NCBI GenBank assembly: GCA_019116455.1
Contig: DXBR01000042.1
Span: forward strand, 1 to 64,000
Direction: 5' to 3'
Length of the DNA stretch: 64,000 nt
Origin: Anaerobutyricum stercoris
Lineage (GTDB): Bacteria; Bacillota; Clostridia; Lachnospirales; Lachnospiraceae
This document shows positions 51,820 through 60,456 of this stretch, in pieces; the first letter of the stretch is position 1, and each line of letters opens with the position of its first letter. The notes under the pieces were generated by a model, which saw only the letters and a program-made list of their open reading frames with translations, made no database searches and was not told the origin of the DNA. A program made the position numbers and the translations under genes.

Positions 51820-53118
51820 ATGAAAACACTGACCAGAAAAACCGGTCTGCGGGGAACCCTCACTGTACCGGGCGACAAATCCATCAGCCACCGGGCTGTT
51901 ATGTTCGGCGCGCTGGCCGAGGGAACCACCACCATCCACGGCTTTTTGAAGGGCGCGGACTGCCTTTCCACCATCGGATGTTTCCGTGCCATGGGCATTG
52001 ATATAGAAGAAAAAGACGACACGATCTACGTGCACGGGAAAGGACTTCACGGGCTAAATGCCCCGTCAAAGACTCTTGACGTGGGCAACAGCGGCACTAC
52101 TACCAGGCTCATATCCGGTATCCTGGCGGGGCAGCCATTCTCTTCAGAGCTGAGCGGCGACGCCTCCTTAAATTCCCGCCCCATGAAGAGGGTCATCACA
52201 CCTCTTACCATGATGCATGCGGACATTAAGAGTAAAAACGGAGACGGCTGCGCGCCGCTCATTATTCACGGTAAACCTCTGACCGCCATCCATTATGATT
52301 CTCCGGTGGCCTCCGCTCAGGTAAAGTCCTGCGTACTCCTGGCGGGCCTGTACGCAGACGGCGACACCAGCGTCACGGAACCGTCCCTCTCCAGAGACCA
52401 CACCGAACGGATGCTCCGCTCTTTCGGCGCTGATATCCGCACAGAAGGGACTACCTGCACCATCACACCGCCAAAATCGCTGCACGCCCAGCATATCGAA
52501 GTGCCGGGTGACATTTCCTCCGCTGCGTTTTTCATTGTGGCGGCGCTGATCACACCGGATTCTGATGTGCTGATTCAGAACGTGGGCATCAATCCGACCC
52601 GGGCAGGCATCCTCGAAGTATGCCGGAACATGGAAGCTGATATCACCCTGGAAAATGTACGGGAAGCCGGCGGGGAACCGGTGGCTGACCTCCGTGTGCG
52701 CACCTCCCGGCTCAAAGGAACTGTCATTGAGGGCGACATTATTCCGGCTCTCATCGACGAGCTTCCGGTCATCGCCCTCATGGCCTGCTTTGCCGAGGGC
52801 AAAACTATCATCCGCGACGCCCACGAACTTCGCGTCAAGGAAAGCGACCGCATCGCTATCGTCAGCGAGAATCTGACGGCCATGGGCGCGGACGTGATCC
52901 CGACGGATGACGGATTTATTATTAATAGTAAGGCGGACAGCGAAACGGGTCTCCACGGCGCTTCCATCCAGTGCGCCATGGACCACCGGATTGCCATGAC
53001 GTTTGCCATCGCGGGCGTCAACGCCGACGGCGAGACCATCATCACCGACAGCGACTGTGTGGATGTTTCTTACCCTGACTTTTTCCGTCAGCTTGATAGC
53101 CTCTGCGGACAGCAGTGA
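51820..53118 (+). CDS. aroA: 3-phosphoshikimate 1-carboxyvinyltransferase (EPSP synthase)
   Basis: A 432-residue enzyme of the shikimate pathway joining shikimate-3-phosphate and PEP. VPGDKSISHRAVMFGALAEG near residue 17, NSGTTTRLISGILAGQPF near 90, DISSAAFFIVAAL near 230, and ELRVKESDRIAIV near 340 are diagnostic. Start ATG at 51820 follows AAAGGAG. It shares the tyrA promoter and ends in a strong terminator. The other chorismate genes are not in the window. Confidence 0.97.
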   Translation: MKTLTRKTGLRGTLTVPGDKSISHRAVMFGALAEGTTTIHGFLKGADCLSTIGCFRAMGIDIEEKDDTIYVHGKGLHGLNAPSKTLDVGNSGTTTRLISGILAGQPFSSELSGDASLNSRPMKRVITPLTMMHADIKSKNGDGCAPLIIHGKPLTAIHYDSPVASAQVKSCVLLAGLYADGDTSVTEPSLSRDHTERMLRSFGADIRTEGTTCTITPPKSLHAQHIEVPGDISSAAFFIVAALITPDSDVLIQNVGINPTRAGILEVCRNMEADITLENVREAGGEPVADLRVRTSRLKGTVIEGDIIPALIDELPVIALMACFAEGKTIIRDAHELRVKESDRIAIVSENLTAMGADVIPTDDGFIINSKADSETGLHGASIQCAMDHRIAMTFAIAGVNADGETIITDSDCVDVSYPDFFRQLDSLCGQQ

Positions 53119-53151
53119 TAACCGCCCGTCCGGACGCCGAATGTGAAAAAA

Positions 53152-53198
53152 GGGGGGGCTGTGAAAAAACAAAAATATGTTTTTTCACAGCCCCCTTT
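53152..53198 (+). terminator. Terminator after aroA
   Basis: GGGGGCTGTGAAAAAAC and GTTTTTTCACAGCCCCC form a 17-pair perfect stem with an 8-base loop, followed by TTTCGTCTT. The stem is long enough to act in the opposite direction as well. Confidence 0.85.
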
Positions 53199-53216
53199 CG
53201 TCTTCAGCCGGTCTTA

Positions 53217-53885
53217 TCACGGCAGCAGCAGGCCGCCCACCAGCATAAAATATTCCGGAAGCTTTCCTTCCTCGATCCACTGGAGTTCCTGATGCAGGTA
53301 TCTGGTCACCGTGAGTCCCACATTGCCTCCCAGCGACTCGATGGAGTAGCGCATCTGCTCCGGATACCGGCAGGGTGCGCCGTCCTTTCTGGCGCAGCCG
53401 CCCTCCCCGGTCTTTCCATCGCAGCCGCCTTCACCGTTCTCTCCGATGCAGAGGCGGCAGAAGCCGCCGCTTAAGGATACGCTGCCCGGATAGTCTTTCT
53501 CCAGAGCGAAAAGCTCCTGATTGAGTTCTTCCTTTTTGGGATAGAGAATTCTTTCAAAAATCTCTTCCCTCTCCTCTTCGGTATAAGTTCCGGGCAGAAG
53601 CTCTTCGGGAAGGTAAATCTTCACGCCGACAATACGGAAAGTACTGTATTTCTTCCAGTAATCTTCGGGGTCAAAATCATAAGGCGGGCAGGACCAGACA
53701 TTCCCATAATTCCGACATTCTTTGCAGTACCTGAGAAATTCCTCCACATCCACGCATTTTTCCATATACTCTTCCACGGAAACAGTATGTTCAAAATGTT
53801 CCGTCCGGATGGCGTACATTTCTTCCTGTGCCGTCGCTTCACCGCTCCGGCTGTCTTCTGCCGCATTATAGTGATATCCGTTCAT
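53217..53885 (-). CDS. DUF2284-family metal-binding protein
   Basis: A 222-residue soluble protein with cysteines arranged for metal or Fe-S binding: YCKECRNYGNVWSCPPYDFDP near residues 53-73, and a C-terminal group CRLCIGENGEGGCDG, GGCARKDG and APCRYPEQMRYSIE. This is the DUF2284 pattern. The last cysteines could hold a cluster; the reaction is unknown. An additional Gly/Asp repeat-like insert (ENGEGGCDGKTGEGGCARKDG) is unusual. Start ATG at 53885 after GGGGAGGGCGG. It stands between aroA and the AICAR transformylase gene. Confidence 0.8.
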   Translation of the reverse strand: MNGYHYNAAEDSRSGEATAQEEMYAIRTEHFEHTVSVEEYMEKCVDVEEFLRYCKECRNYGNVWSCPPYDFDPEDYWKKYSTFRIVGVKIYLPEELLPGTYTEEEREEIFERILYPKKEELNQELFALEKDYPGSVSLSGGFCRLCIGENGEGGCDGKTGEGGCARKDGAPCRYPEQMRYSIESLGGNVGLTVTRYLHQELQWIEEGKLPEYFMLVGGLLLP

Positions 53886-53911
53886 GTTTTCCGCCCTCCC
53901 CGGTCTCGCTT

Positions 53912-55087
53912 TTAGTGATGGAACAGACGAATGCCTGTAAATGCCATCACCATATTGTATTTATCGCAGGTGTCAATGACATTGTCGTCACGAATGGAGC
54001 CGCCCGGCTGCGCCACGTAAGCTACGCCGCTCTTGTGCGCTCTCTCAATGTTGTCGCCAAACGGGAAGAAGGCGTCGGAACCCAGAGCTACGCCGCTTAA
54101 TTTGTCAAGCCACTCTCTCTTGGCCTCTCTGGTGAACACTTCCGGTTTTACCTTGAAGATATTCTCCCATGCGCCGTCGGCCAGGACATCCATATATTCG
54201 TCGCCCATGTAAATATCAATGGCGTTATCCCTGTCAGCACGGCGGATCTCATCTTTGAACTGAAGACCCATAACCTGCGGCGACTGACGCAGCCACCAGT
54301 TATCTGCTTTCTGTCCTGCCAGACGGGTACAGTGGATTCTGGACTGCTGTCCGGCTCCGATACCGATGGCCTGTCCGTCTTTTACGTAGCAGACAGAGTT
54401 GGACTGGGTATATTTTAAAGTGATCATGGAAATGGCAAGATCGATCTTTGCCTGTTCCGTCAGCTCTTTGTTCTTTGTCACGATATTGGAGAAGAAGTCT
54501 TTGTCAATGTTCAGCTCATTTCTTCCCTGCTCAAATGTGATGCCGAATACCTGTTTCCGCTCAATCTCTTCCGGCACATAATCCGGATCAATCTGGATTA
54601 CATTATAATTACCCTTCTTTTTGGACTTGAGAATCTCCAGAGCCTCCGGCTCATAGCCCGGTGCGATGATTCCGTCGGAAACCTCACGTTTGATCATGTT
54701 GGCTGTCGGCACGTCGCAGACGTCGGAAAGGGCGATAAAATCACCGTAGGAGGACATACGGTCCGCGCCCCTTGCTCTTGCGTAGGCACATGCCAGCGGA
54801 GACAGTTCTCCCAGATCATCCACCCAGTAAATCTTTGCCAGCGTATCGGAAAGAGGCAGACCCACAGCCGCTCCCGCAGGGGATACATGTTTAAAGGAGG
54901 TGGCTGCCGGAAGTCCGGTGGCTTTCTTTAATTCCTTTACCAGCTGCCAGCCGTTAAAAGCATCCAGAAAGTTAATATATCCCGGCTTTCCGTTTAATAC
55001 CTCGATCGGAAGCTCTCCATTTTCCATGTAGATTCGGGAAGGCTTCTGATTCGGATTACAGCCATATTTTAATTCCAGTTCTTTCAT
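53912..55087 (-). CDS. Stand-alone AICAR transformylase (PurH C-terminal type)
   Basis: A 391-residue protein matching the AICAR formyltransferase half of PurH: ELKYGCNPNQKPSRIYMENG at the start, ATSFKHVSPAGAAVGLPLSD with the KH catalytic pair near residue 66, KYTQSNSVCYVKDGQAIGIGAGQQSRIHC, and DAFFPFGDNIERAHKSGVAY. It formylates AICAR using 10-formyl-THF in step nine of purine synthesis. The N-terminal IMP cyclohydrolase domain of bifunctional PurH is absent; a PurO-type enzyme is encoded just upstream. Start ATG at 55087 follows AAAGGA. Ends 26 bases before the DUF2284 start. Confidence 0.93.
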   Translation of the reverse strand: MKELELKYGCNPNQKPSRIYMENGELPIEVLNGKPGYINFLDAFNGWQLVKELKKATGLPAATSFKHVSPAGAAVGLPLSDTLAKIYWVDDLGELSPLACAYARARGADRMSSYGDFIALSDVCDVPTANMIKREVSDGIIAPGYEPEALEILKSKKKGNYNVIQIDPDYVPEEIERKQVFGITFEQGRNELNIDKDFFSNIVTKNKELTEQAKIDLAISMITLKYTQSNSVCYVKDGQAIGIGAGQQSRIHCTRLAGQKADNWWLRQSPQVMGLQFKDEIRRADRDNAIDIYMGDEYMDVLADGAWENIFKVKPEVFTREAKREWLDKLSGVALGSDAFFPFGDNIERAHKSGVAYVAQPGGSIRDDNVIDTCDKYNMVMAFTGIRLFHH

Positions 55088-55193
55088 GTTTTCTCAATCC
55101 TTTCTGTCGTGAATACATTTATTATTCTGTACATTTTCTTATATGGTGTACATTTTCTATGATCGCAGCGCCTGGCGCTGTGCATTGCCCATA

Positions 55194-55907
55194 TTATTTA
55201 TTCTTATTGATGATCTTGGATTTATAAACGCCGGTCTCAATGTCGATATAGCGGACAAACAGAGAAACCTTATTCTCCTCGTTAAGACTCTCCCAGAGAA
55301 GATCCGCAAAAGCATCCATATCATCCGGAATATCTAAAAGCTTCGGCTCTCCTTCAAAGCTTGGCAGAGGATTCCCGTCGTGCAGGTAGGTAGAAATAAA
55401 ATGTCCCTCGCCAGCCGGGCAGTTATTATAAGCAAAAGTGAACCGGTTGCAGCTGTCCGGACTTCCGTTATTGCTTTTTAAAATGGACATGGCATAATTG
55501 TATTGTCCATTCTCAATATGCATCACTGCGGAAATACGAGGGGTATAGTTCGGCGCATCCGGCTCAAACTCCCGCGTGCGCAGCGCCTGCTCAAAGGTCA
55601 TCTGCTTGTCCATACACTCATAGATCGTGTCTGTCTGGTCGCCGTTTGTCACAATAGTCTTATTGCCAAGTACGCGAACCGGAGCATAGATGATCAGGCT
55701 CGGATCCTCCAGCTTCGACTCATCAAAGGCCTGGGTGCGGATTCCCTCTCCGTCCTCCACAAAAACACGGTTGCGGCTGTTGGAGCTTCTTCCCATAATA
55801 AAATATGCCGTCACTGCTTTTGTTCCGTCTGCAGAGCGGCCGACAATAATTCCTCTTCCCGGATAAGAGTTCTCTTTCAGTTCCTTTGCGATAGAAATCT
55901 TTTCCAT
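55194..55907 (-). CDS. purO: IMP cyclohydrolase, PurO type
   Basis: A 237-residue enzyme that closes the purine ring from FAICAR to IMP. YPGRGIIVGRSADGTKAVTAYF and MGRSSNSRNRVFVEDG are the marks of the archaeal-type IMP cyclohydrolase family, and SCNRFTFAYNNCPAGEGHFI follows later. It replaces the cyclohydrolase half of PurH. Start ATG at 55907 follows AGGAGG; the longer frame to 55934 has no site. It is 106 bases upstream of the AICAR transformylase gene, and together they do what PurH does alone in most bacteria. Confidence 0.9.
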   Translation of the reverse strand: MEKISIAKELKENSYPGRGIIVGRSADGTKAVTAYFIMGRSSNSRNRVFVEDGEGIRTQAFDESKLEDPSLIIYAPVRVLGNKTIVTNGDQTDTIYECMDKQMTFEQALRTREFEPDAPNYTPRISAVMHIENGQYNYAMSILKSNNGSPDSCNRFTFAYNNCPAGEGHFISTYLHDGNPLPSFEGEPKLLDIPDDMDAFADLLWESLNEENKVSLFVRYIDIETGVYKSKIINKNK

Positions 55908-56166
55908 TGGAATCCTCCTTTTCCTCATAAACAATCATTAACAATTTTCCTGTATCTACAAAGTATACAATAAGATATCCCTAAATGTAAACAGTTTCTT
56001 TTGCGAACTGGCGGTCAGACCGTAAAATACGCTCCATTTCTTATGCAAATCAACAGTCGTCCAAAAATGTAATCCCGGCCGCACTTTTTCTCCGGGAACT
56101 CTTTCATAATCCGGGAGAATTGTGGTAAAATATGATATATCTGAAAAAAGGAGAAAGGGACGCCCT

Positions 56167-57375
56167 ATGAAAAAAATATTCTATCTCATCTGCTGTGTAC
56201 TTACCATTTTTTTCTGCCTGACAGGCTGCAGCAGCAAAAAGCCTGCCATCACCGATACTTCCGGGCTTGCCGGAGCCTGGTACGGCTGCGGCAATGCCCT
56301 TGGCAAAGACAGCAGCTTCCGCGCTGATAACCTCTGTCTTTCCATCGACAATCAGGGCGGTTTTGTTCTGACGGACACCGAACAGAGCGCCGACCTGTTC
56401 CATGGCACCGTTTCCATTGACTCAAAGAGCAATATCTCCATCACCGCGGATCCCGCCTACGATAACAGACTTCCAAAAGGCTGGGAAGAGCTCGGCAGCT
56501 CCGGTAATATCGCCTACCGGGCTCCTGACACAGAGCACCTGCTCCTGACCTACGGGGATATCAGCTATTATTTTGTAAAAGAAGGTACATCCATACAGGA
56601 AAAGGCCGCTACGTCCGTAAGTCCGCTTCTTGATATTGCGGAAACAGATATCTGGTACAGCAGTCCGGACACGCCGGAGAGTACATCGGTCTATGAGCTG
56701 GCTCTCTACGATAAATACGCGGAGCTTTATTACATTGACACAGAAAGCGGCGAACAGGGAACTCTGCTCACCAATTTTCTCTACAGCGGAAACGAGGGAG
56801 ACACTTTCTCCTTTTACACATACCGTGATGATACCGCCCAACTGCCGGAGATCTTTGACGGACTGCCGGAAGGCATCTCCGAGATCGAAGTACGACTCTC
56901 TGTCTCCAATGAAGTTCTCTCCATGGAATATGACGGGAAGTCTCTTTCTTTTTACAATAACGTGATTTATGGTCTAAACACTTCCAGTACTGCCTATTTT
57001 CTGAACAACACATGCTTTTACTGGACTTTTGACCAGACAAGGCACTTCTGTTACTTTGCCACCGATGATGCGGACGGTTCTCTCTGTCTCTACATCTCGG
57101 ACGGAGCAAGAAACGATACCCAGGCAAATACCATCTGCGGTCAGGTAACCGTCAACGAAGCAGAAAAAAGTATCCTGTTTACATTTGACCGAAAAAAAAG
57201 CAGAGTTTCCGCCGATAAAGATTCCTCCCTCTTCCAGACCTTCAGGACTCTGGACGAGGAAAACGGAAATGTACTGCGGATTCCGTTTACTTTAAAAGAT
57301 ACGAAATTAAAATTGAAAACAAAAAAATATTTCGGCAGAAATTATACATTTGCTCTGGAGGATTATTCTTCCTGA
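56167..57375 (+). CDS. Lipoprotein of unknown function
   Basis: A 402-residue exported lipoprotein: signal peptide MKKIFYLICCVLTIFFCLTGC with lipobox LTGC, then a long beta-rich body without recognised domain (GLAGAWYGCGNALGKDS, DTEHLLLTYGDISYYF, ETDIWYSSPDTPESTSVYEL). The pattern of repeated segments with GAWYG-type lipocalin-like openings hints at one or two small beta-barrels, but this is speculative. Start ATG at 56167; GGAG is 13 bases upstream. No neighbour suggests a role. Confidence 0.75.
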   Translation: MKKIFYLICCVLTIFFCLTGCSSKKPAITDTSGLAGAWYGCGNALGKDSSFRADNLCLSIDNQGGFVLTDTEQSADLFHGTVSIDSKSNISITADPAYDNRLPKGWEELGSSGNIAYRAPDTEHLLLTYGDISYYFVKEGTSIQEKAATSVSPLLDIAETDIWYSSPDTPESTSVYELALYDKYAELYYIDTESGEQGTLLTNFLYSGNEGDTFSFYTYRDDTAQLPEIFDGLPEGISEIEVRLSVSNEVLSMEYDGKSLSFYNNVIYGLNTSSTAYFLNNTCFYWTFDQTRHFCYFATDDADGSLCLYISDGARNDTQANTICGQVTVNEAEKSILFTFDRKKSRVSADKDSSLFQTFRTLDEENGNVLRIPFTLKDTKLKLKTKKYFGRNYTFALEDYSS

Positions 57376-57410
57376 CGCATGATATCCACAGAGAAAAGAG
57401 GAAAACATTT

Positions 57411-57866
57411 ATGTCAAAACGAAGTGAAACCGCAAAAGAACTTTTTCTGGAAGGCTACAACTGTTCCCAGTCCGTGGCAGCCGCCTATGCGGACGCCTTC
57501 GGCATCGACCGGGAAATCATGCTGCGGATGTCCGCTTCTTTTGGGGCGGGCATCGGGCGCATGCGCAAGACCTGCGGCGCAGTCTGCGGCATGTTCATCA
57601 TCGCCGGTCTGAAGACCGGAGCCACTGTCGGGGCAGATCAGGAAGGTAAGAGAAAAAATTATGAGATTGTCCGCGCCATGGCAGACGCTTTTCGGGAAAG
57701 GAATCAGTCCATCACCTGCATGACCCTGCTGGGTCTTCGAAAGGCGGAGAAATCTGCCCGGCCGTCAGATCGGACGCCGGACTATTACAAGTCCCGCCCC
57801 TGCCTGAAAATGATCCTCGACGCCTGCGATATTGTGGAGGAGTTTTTTCCGGATCTGGCCAGGTAA
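57411..57866 (+). CDS. C_GCAxxG_C_C family protein
   Basis: A 151-residue protein with the conserved cysteines of the C_GCAxxG_C_C family: GYNCSQSVAAAYADAFGI near residue 15, FGAGIGRMRKTCGAVCGMFI near 43, and a C-terminal SRPCLKMILDACDIVE near 128. Four to six cysteines suggest metal or redox function; members often accompany oxidoreductases or flavodoxins. The function is not known. Start ATG at 57411 follows GAGG. It is 35 bases after the lipoprotein gene. Confidence 0.85.
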   Translation: MSKRSETAKELFLEGYNCSQSVAAAYADAFGIDREIMLRMSASFGAGIGRMRKTCGAVCGMFIIAGLKTGATVGADQEGKRKNYEIVRAMADAFRERNQSITCMTLLGLRKAEKSARPSDRTPDYYKSRPCLKMILDACDIVEEFFPDLAR

Positions 57867-57916
57867 GGCTTTCGCATTGCAGAAACTATCAACTATGATT
57901 GGAGAAACCATCAGCT

Positions 57917-58474
57917 ATGATTGAAGTAGAAGTTAAACTGCCCGTTTTCCGCCGGCCGGCCATCGAACAGGGTCTGCGCCGTCTCGGATTCATCCCCGGG
58001 CATCTGATCAAAGAATCGGATACATATTTTACCAGTGATTTTCATGATTTCATGGGAACGGACGAGGCGCTCCGCATCCGGGAAAGCGAGAACCTTTCCA
58101 CCACCCACGCCGTCTCCTTTCTCACATACAAAGGGCCTAAGCTGGACTCTGTTTCCAACACCAGAAAAGAACTTGAGACAGAGGTGGCCGACGGCGGCGT
58201 CTGCCGGAATATCCTTCTGTCCCTGGGTTACCGGGAGCTTGCTCCCGTGCGGAAGCTCCGCCAGTATTATCACCTTGAAAACATCACCGCCTGCGTAGAT
58301 CAGGTGGAAGGTCTCGGCTCCTTTCTGGAGCTTGAGATGCTCGTGGAACAGGAATCAGAGCGTCCGGACGCCCTGAAAAAAATCGAGGCTATCTTACATG
58401 ACCTCGATTGCAGAATGGAAGATACCACCCGTTATTCTTATCTTTTTATGCTTCAGAAGCAGCAGGAGAAATGA
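57917..58474 (+). CDS. CYTH-domain (class IV adenylate cyclase-like) protein
   Basis: A 185-residue soluble triphosphate-tunnel protein. The ExExK signature is MIEVEVKLP at the N-terminus, followed by YFTSDFHDFMGTDEALRIRE, SFLTYKGPKLDS, ACVDQVEGLGSFLELEMLVE; the acidic and basic tunnel residues are present. Members act as CyaB-type adenylate cyclases or as thiamine/inorganic triphosphatases. Start ATG at 57917 (a TTG at 57899 also fits). The bases before it repeat (ATCAACTATGATTG, ATCAGCTATGATTG), making a nine-codon decoy frame at 57895. Confidence 0.85.
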   Translation: MIEVEVKLPVFRRPAIEQGLRRLGFIPGHLIKESDTYFTSDFHDFMGTDEALRIRESENLSTTHAVSFLTYKGPKLDSVSNTRKELETEVADGGVCRNILLSLGYRELAPVRKLRQYYHLENITACVDQVEGLGSFLELEMLVEQESERPDALKKIEAILHDLDCRMEDTTRYSYLFMLQKQQEK

Positions 58475-58480
58475 GTTTCT

Positions 58481-59419
58481 TTACATTTCCTGCGCTTCGG
58501 AACCGGAACGGTTCACAATATAGATGCCGATGCATACCAGGATCAACGAGGTCACTCCCCGCAAAGTAAATGCCTGCCCGTTTTCGTGGAGAAGCAGGGC
58601 TGACAAAATCACGCCGAATACCGGATTCATGAAACCGAATACCGTCACCCTTGAAACCGGATTATATTTTAAAAGCACCGCCCAGAGCGAGTAGGCCACA
58701 GCGGAAATCAGCGCCATATATAATAGAAGAGGTACGCATCCTGCCTCATAAAATGTAAGGCTGCCGCCCATGATTCTGCCTGCCAGCACCATCACCAGCC
58801 CACCGAAACAGAACTGCCAGCCGCTCAGCAGTAGCGGGTCGGAAATGGCCGAATATCTTTTAATAAAAACGGAGGACAGAGCGTAGGCCAGGGTCGACAG
58901 CAGGATAAAAAACTCGCCGTTCCACTGAAAGCTCATGTCCATGCCGCCGCCGCTCAGATTAATCAATACCACGCCGGCAAACCCGATGACACAGCCGATC
59001 ATCTTCTGCCGGGTCAGCGTTTCCTGATGAAAAATCAGGCTGGCAATCAGTATGGCGATAAATACATTGGCCGCCTCGATGATGGAAGACTTCACTCCCG
59101 TGGTGTGGGCCAGTCCGATGTAAAAGAACAAATACTGTAAAATGGTCTGGAACAGAGCCAGTTTCCCAATCATGGGAATATCCATTTTCTTCGGAATCAG
59201 CAGCCTTTTTTGTGAAATACTTCCAAAAATCAACGTCAGAACACCGGCCAGGAAAAACCGCGTGCCGGCGAAGACAATCTGGGACGCCGTATCCGAAGCA
59301 TCAATCCGAAACAGGTCATAGCCAATCTTCACACAGGGAAAGGCACTCCCCCAGAGCAGGCAGCACACCATGGCAAGGAGCCATACCACCGCCGTTTTCT
59401 GCATCATTTCTTTTTTCAT
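58481..59419 (-). CDS. EamA-family (DMT) transporter
   Basis: A 312-residue membrane protein with ten hydrophobic segments in two repeat halves, the EamA layout: AMVCCLLWGSAFPCVKIGYDL in the first, NGEFFILLSTLAYALSSVFIKRY in the second. The drug/metabolite transporter superfamily exports amino acids, nucleotides or drugs; substrate unknown. Start ATG at 59419 has only a weak AGAAGTGAG site. It is convergent with the CYTH gene (6 bases between the stop codons). Confidence 0.88.
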   Translation of the reverse strand: MKKEMMQKTAVVWLLAMVCCLLWGSAFPCVKIGYDLFRIDASDTASQIVFAGTRFFLAGVLTLIFGSISQKRLLIPKKMDIPMIGKLALFQTILQYLFFYIGLAHTTGVKSSIIEAANVFIAILIASLIFHQETLTRQKMIGCVIGFAGVVLINLSGGGMDMSFQWNGEFFILLSTLAYALSSVFIKRYSAISDPLLLSGWQFCFGGLVMVLAGRIMGGSLTFYEAGCVPLLLYMALISAVAYSLWAVLLKYNPVSRVTVFGFMNPVFGVILSALLLHENGQAFTLRGVTSLILVCIGIYIVNRSGSEAQEM

Positions 59420-59464
59420 ACTATTCTCACTTCTTTCATTTTTCTTTATTTTGGCGTATTAGCC

Positions 59465-59767
59465 TCACAGAAGCCCCTGCATCCAGGCTTCCTCCTCCCG
59501 GAGCAGCTCATCAAGTTCCGTCTCCAGGCGGCACATCCATTCCAGCAGAACAAAAGAGGCTGTCACCGTCTGATCACCGGTCGCGTTGCTCACGCCAGTG
59601 ATCTCAATCCGCAACGCCTCCGTCTCATCCGCAGGGTGGTAGAGCTTCATCGTGTCTCCCGGCTGCACTTCTCTTCCGCTTATCAGACAGGGAATCTCTA
59701 TCTCCTCCGTCACGTGCTCTTTTATTTTGTTAAAAACATCCGTCGCTATATCCAGATAATGTTCCAT
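59465..59767 (-). CDS. Small hypothetical protein
   Basis: A 100-residue acidic protein without membrane or signal features. It consists of a beta-like middle (IPCLISGREVQPGDTMKLYH, EALRIEITGVSNATGDQTV) flanked by helical, Glu-rich ends (LEWMCRLETELDELLREEEAW). I do not recognise a family. Start ATG at 59767 follows AAGGAACGGG. It lies between the EamA gene and the toxin remnant, all on the same strand. Confidence 0.6.
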   Translation of the reverse strand: MEHYLDIATDVFNKIKEHVTEEIEIPCLISGREVQPGDTMKLYHPADETEALRIEITGVSNATGDQTVTASFVLLEWMCRLETELDELLREEEAWMQGLL

Positions 59768-59794
59768 TGTTTATACCCGTTCCTTTTTATCTTC

Positions 59795-59958
59795 TCACTT
59801 CATTTTGCTTTCATAATCCTGTAATTCATGAAAAATATTATCTACAAACACAATGTCCTCAACAATTCGATACAGCATAAAATACCTGTGCGAGAGAAAA
59901 TTTATCCTGCGATATCCCAGTTCTTTTAATTGAGCGTTACTACTACCTTATATTCCAT
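59795..59958 (-). pseudogene. Remnant of a RelE/ParE-type toxin gene
   Basis: The end of the antitoxin overlaps an ATG at 59958 that starts MEYKVVVTLN and then stops. After a frame change the sequence continues as QLKELGYRRINFLSHRYFML and further YRIVEDIVFVDNIFHELQDY, ending at 59795, the C-terminal strands of a RelE/ParE-family toxin. About 50 codons, including the middle of the toxin, are missing. The toxin is therefore dead by internal deletion and frameshift. Confidence 0.75.
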
Positions 59959-60241
59959 ACTTTTCCCTCATGTCAGCAACAACCTCATCCGCGGATCTAT
60001 AGTTCCCCTTTGATGCAGATACTCTTGATCTCTCCAGTTTCTCCAACATCATTTCTTCAGACATGGCGGCATACGGATTATGCTCCACCCGTTTTATTTC
60101 GAATGGGAAACCGTTATTGGCAACAGCCTGTGTCAAAAACATCCGGATTGCAGAAGTGGTATCTGTGCCAAGATCTTTAAACAACTGATCTGACTTTTTC
60201 TTTAATTCATCATCAACACGTACTTGAATTGTAGTAGCCAT
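59948..60241 (-). CDS. RelB/DinJ-type antitoxin
   Basis: A 97-residue antitoxin. The N-terminal ribbon-helix-helix is MATTIQVRVDDELKKKSDQL followed by the DinJ-type IRMFLTQAVANNGFPFEI near residue 35. The C-terminal half would bind the toxin, but the toxin gene is a remnant, so this is an orphan that may still repress its promoter. Start ATG at 60241 follows GGAGG. Confidence 0.88.
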   Translation of the reverse strand: MATTIQVRVDDELKKKSDQLFKDLGTDTTSAIRMFLTQAVANNGFPFEIKRVEHNPYAAMSEEMMLEKLERSRVSASKGNYRSADEVVADMREKYGI

Positions 60242-60333
60242 TCATGATTCCTCCATTTCATTTTTTATTATTATAATACATGATCATTGCTGTTTCAATT
60301 TATTTGTATTGATTTTGCATGTAAGCTTAACTT

Positions 60334-60373
60334 ATTTATCAAAGGTTGGTAAACTGCAAGGATTTATCAAAGG
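60334..60373. repeat. Direct repeat upstream of sbcD
   Basis: ATTTATCAAAGG occurs at 60334-60345 and again at 60362-60373, 28 bases apart. It lies in the AT-rich promoter region between the antitoxin and sbcD and may be a regulator site or a trace of duplication. Confidence 0.5.
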
Positions 60374-60456
60374 AATTTACAAAAAGTTTTCTCCTATTGC
60401 AAACTTTTTTCTGCTGGTATAAGATGAAAAGATATAATATAGAAAGAAGGTATTCC

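Noticed and set aside
52168..53172. Long minus-strand frame (334 codons) opposite aroA
   Set aside because: Shadow of aroA; no start signal, no motif, and aroA is unmistakable.
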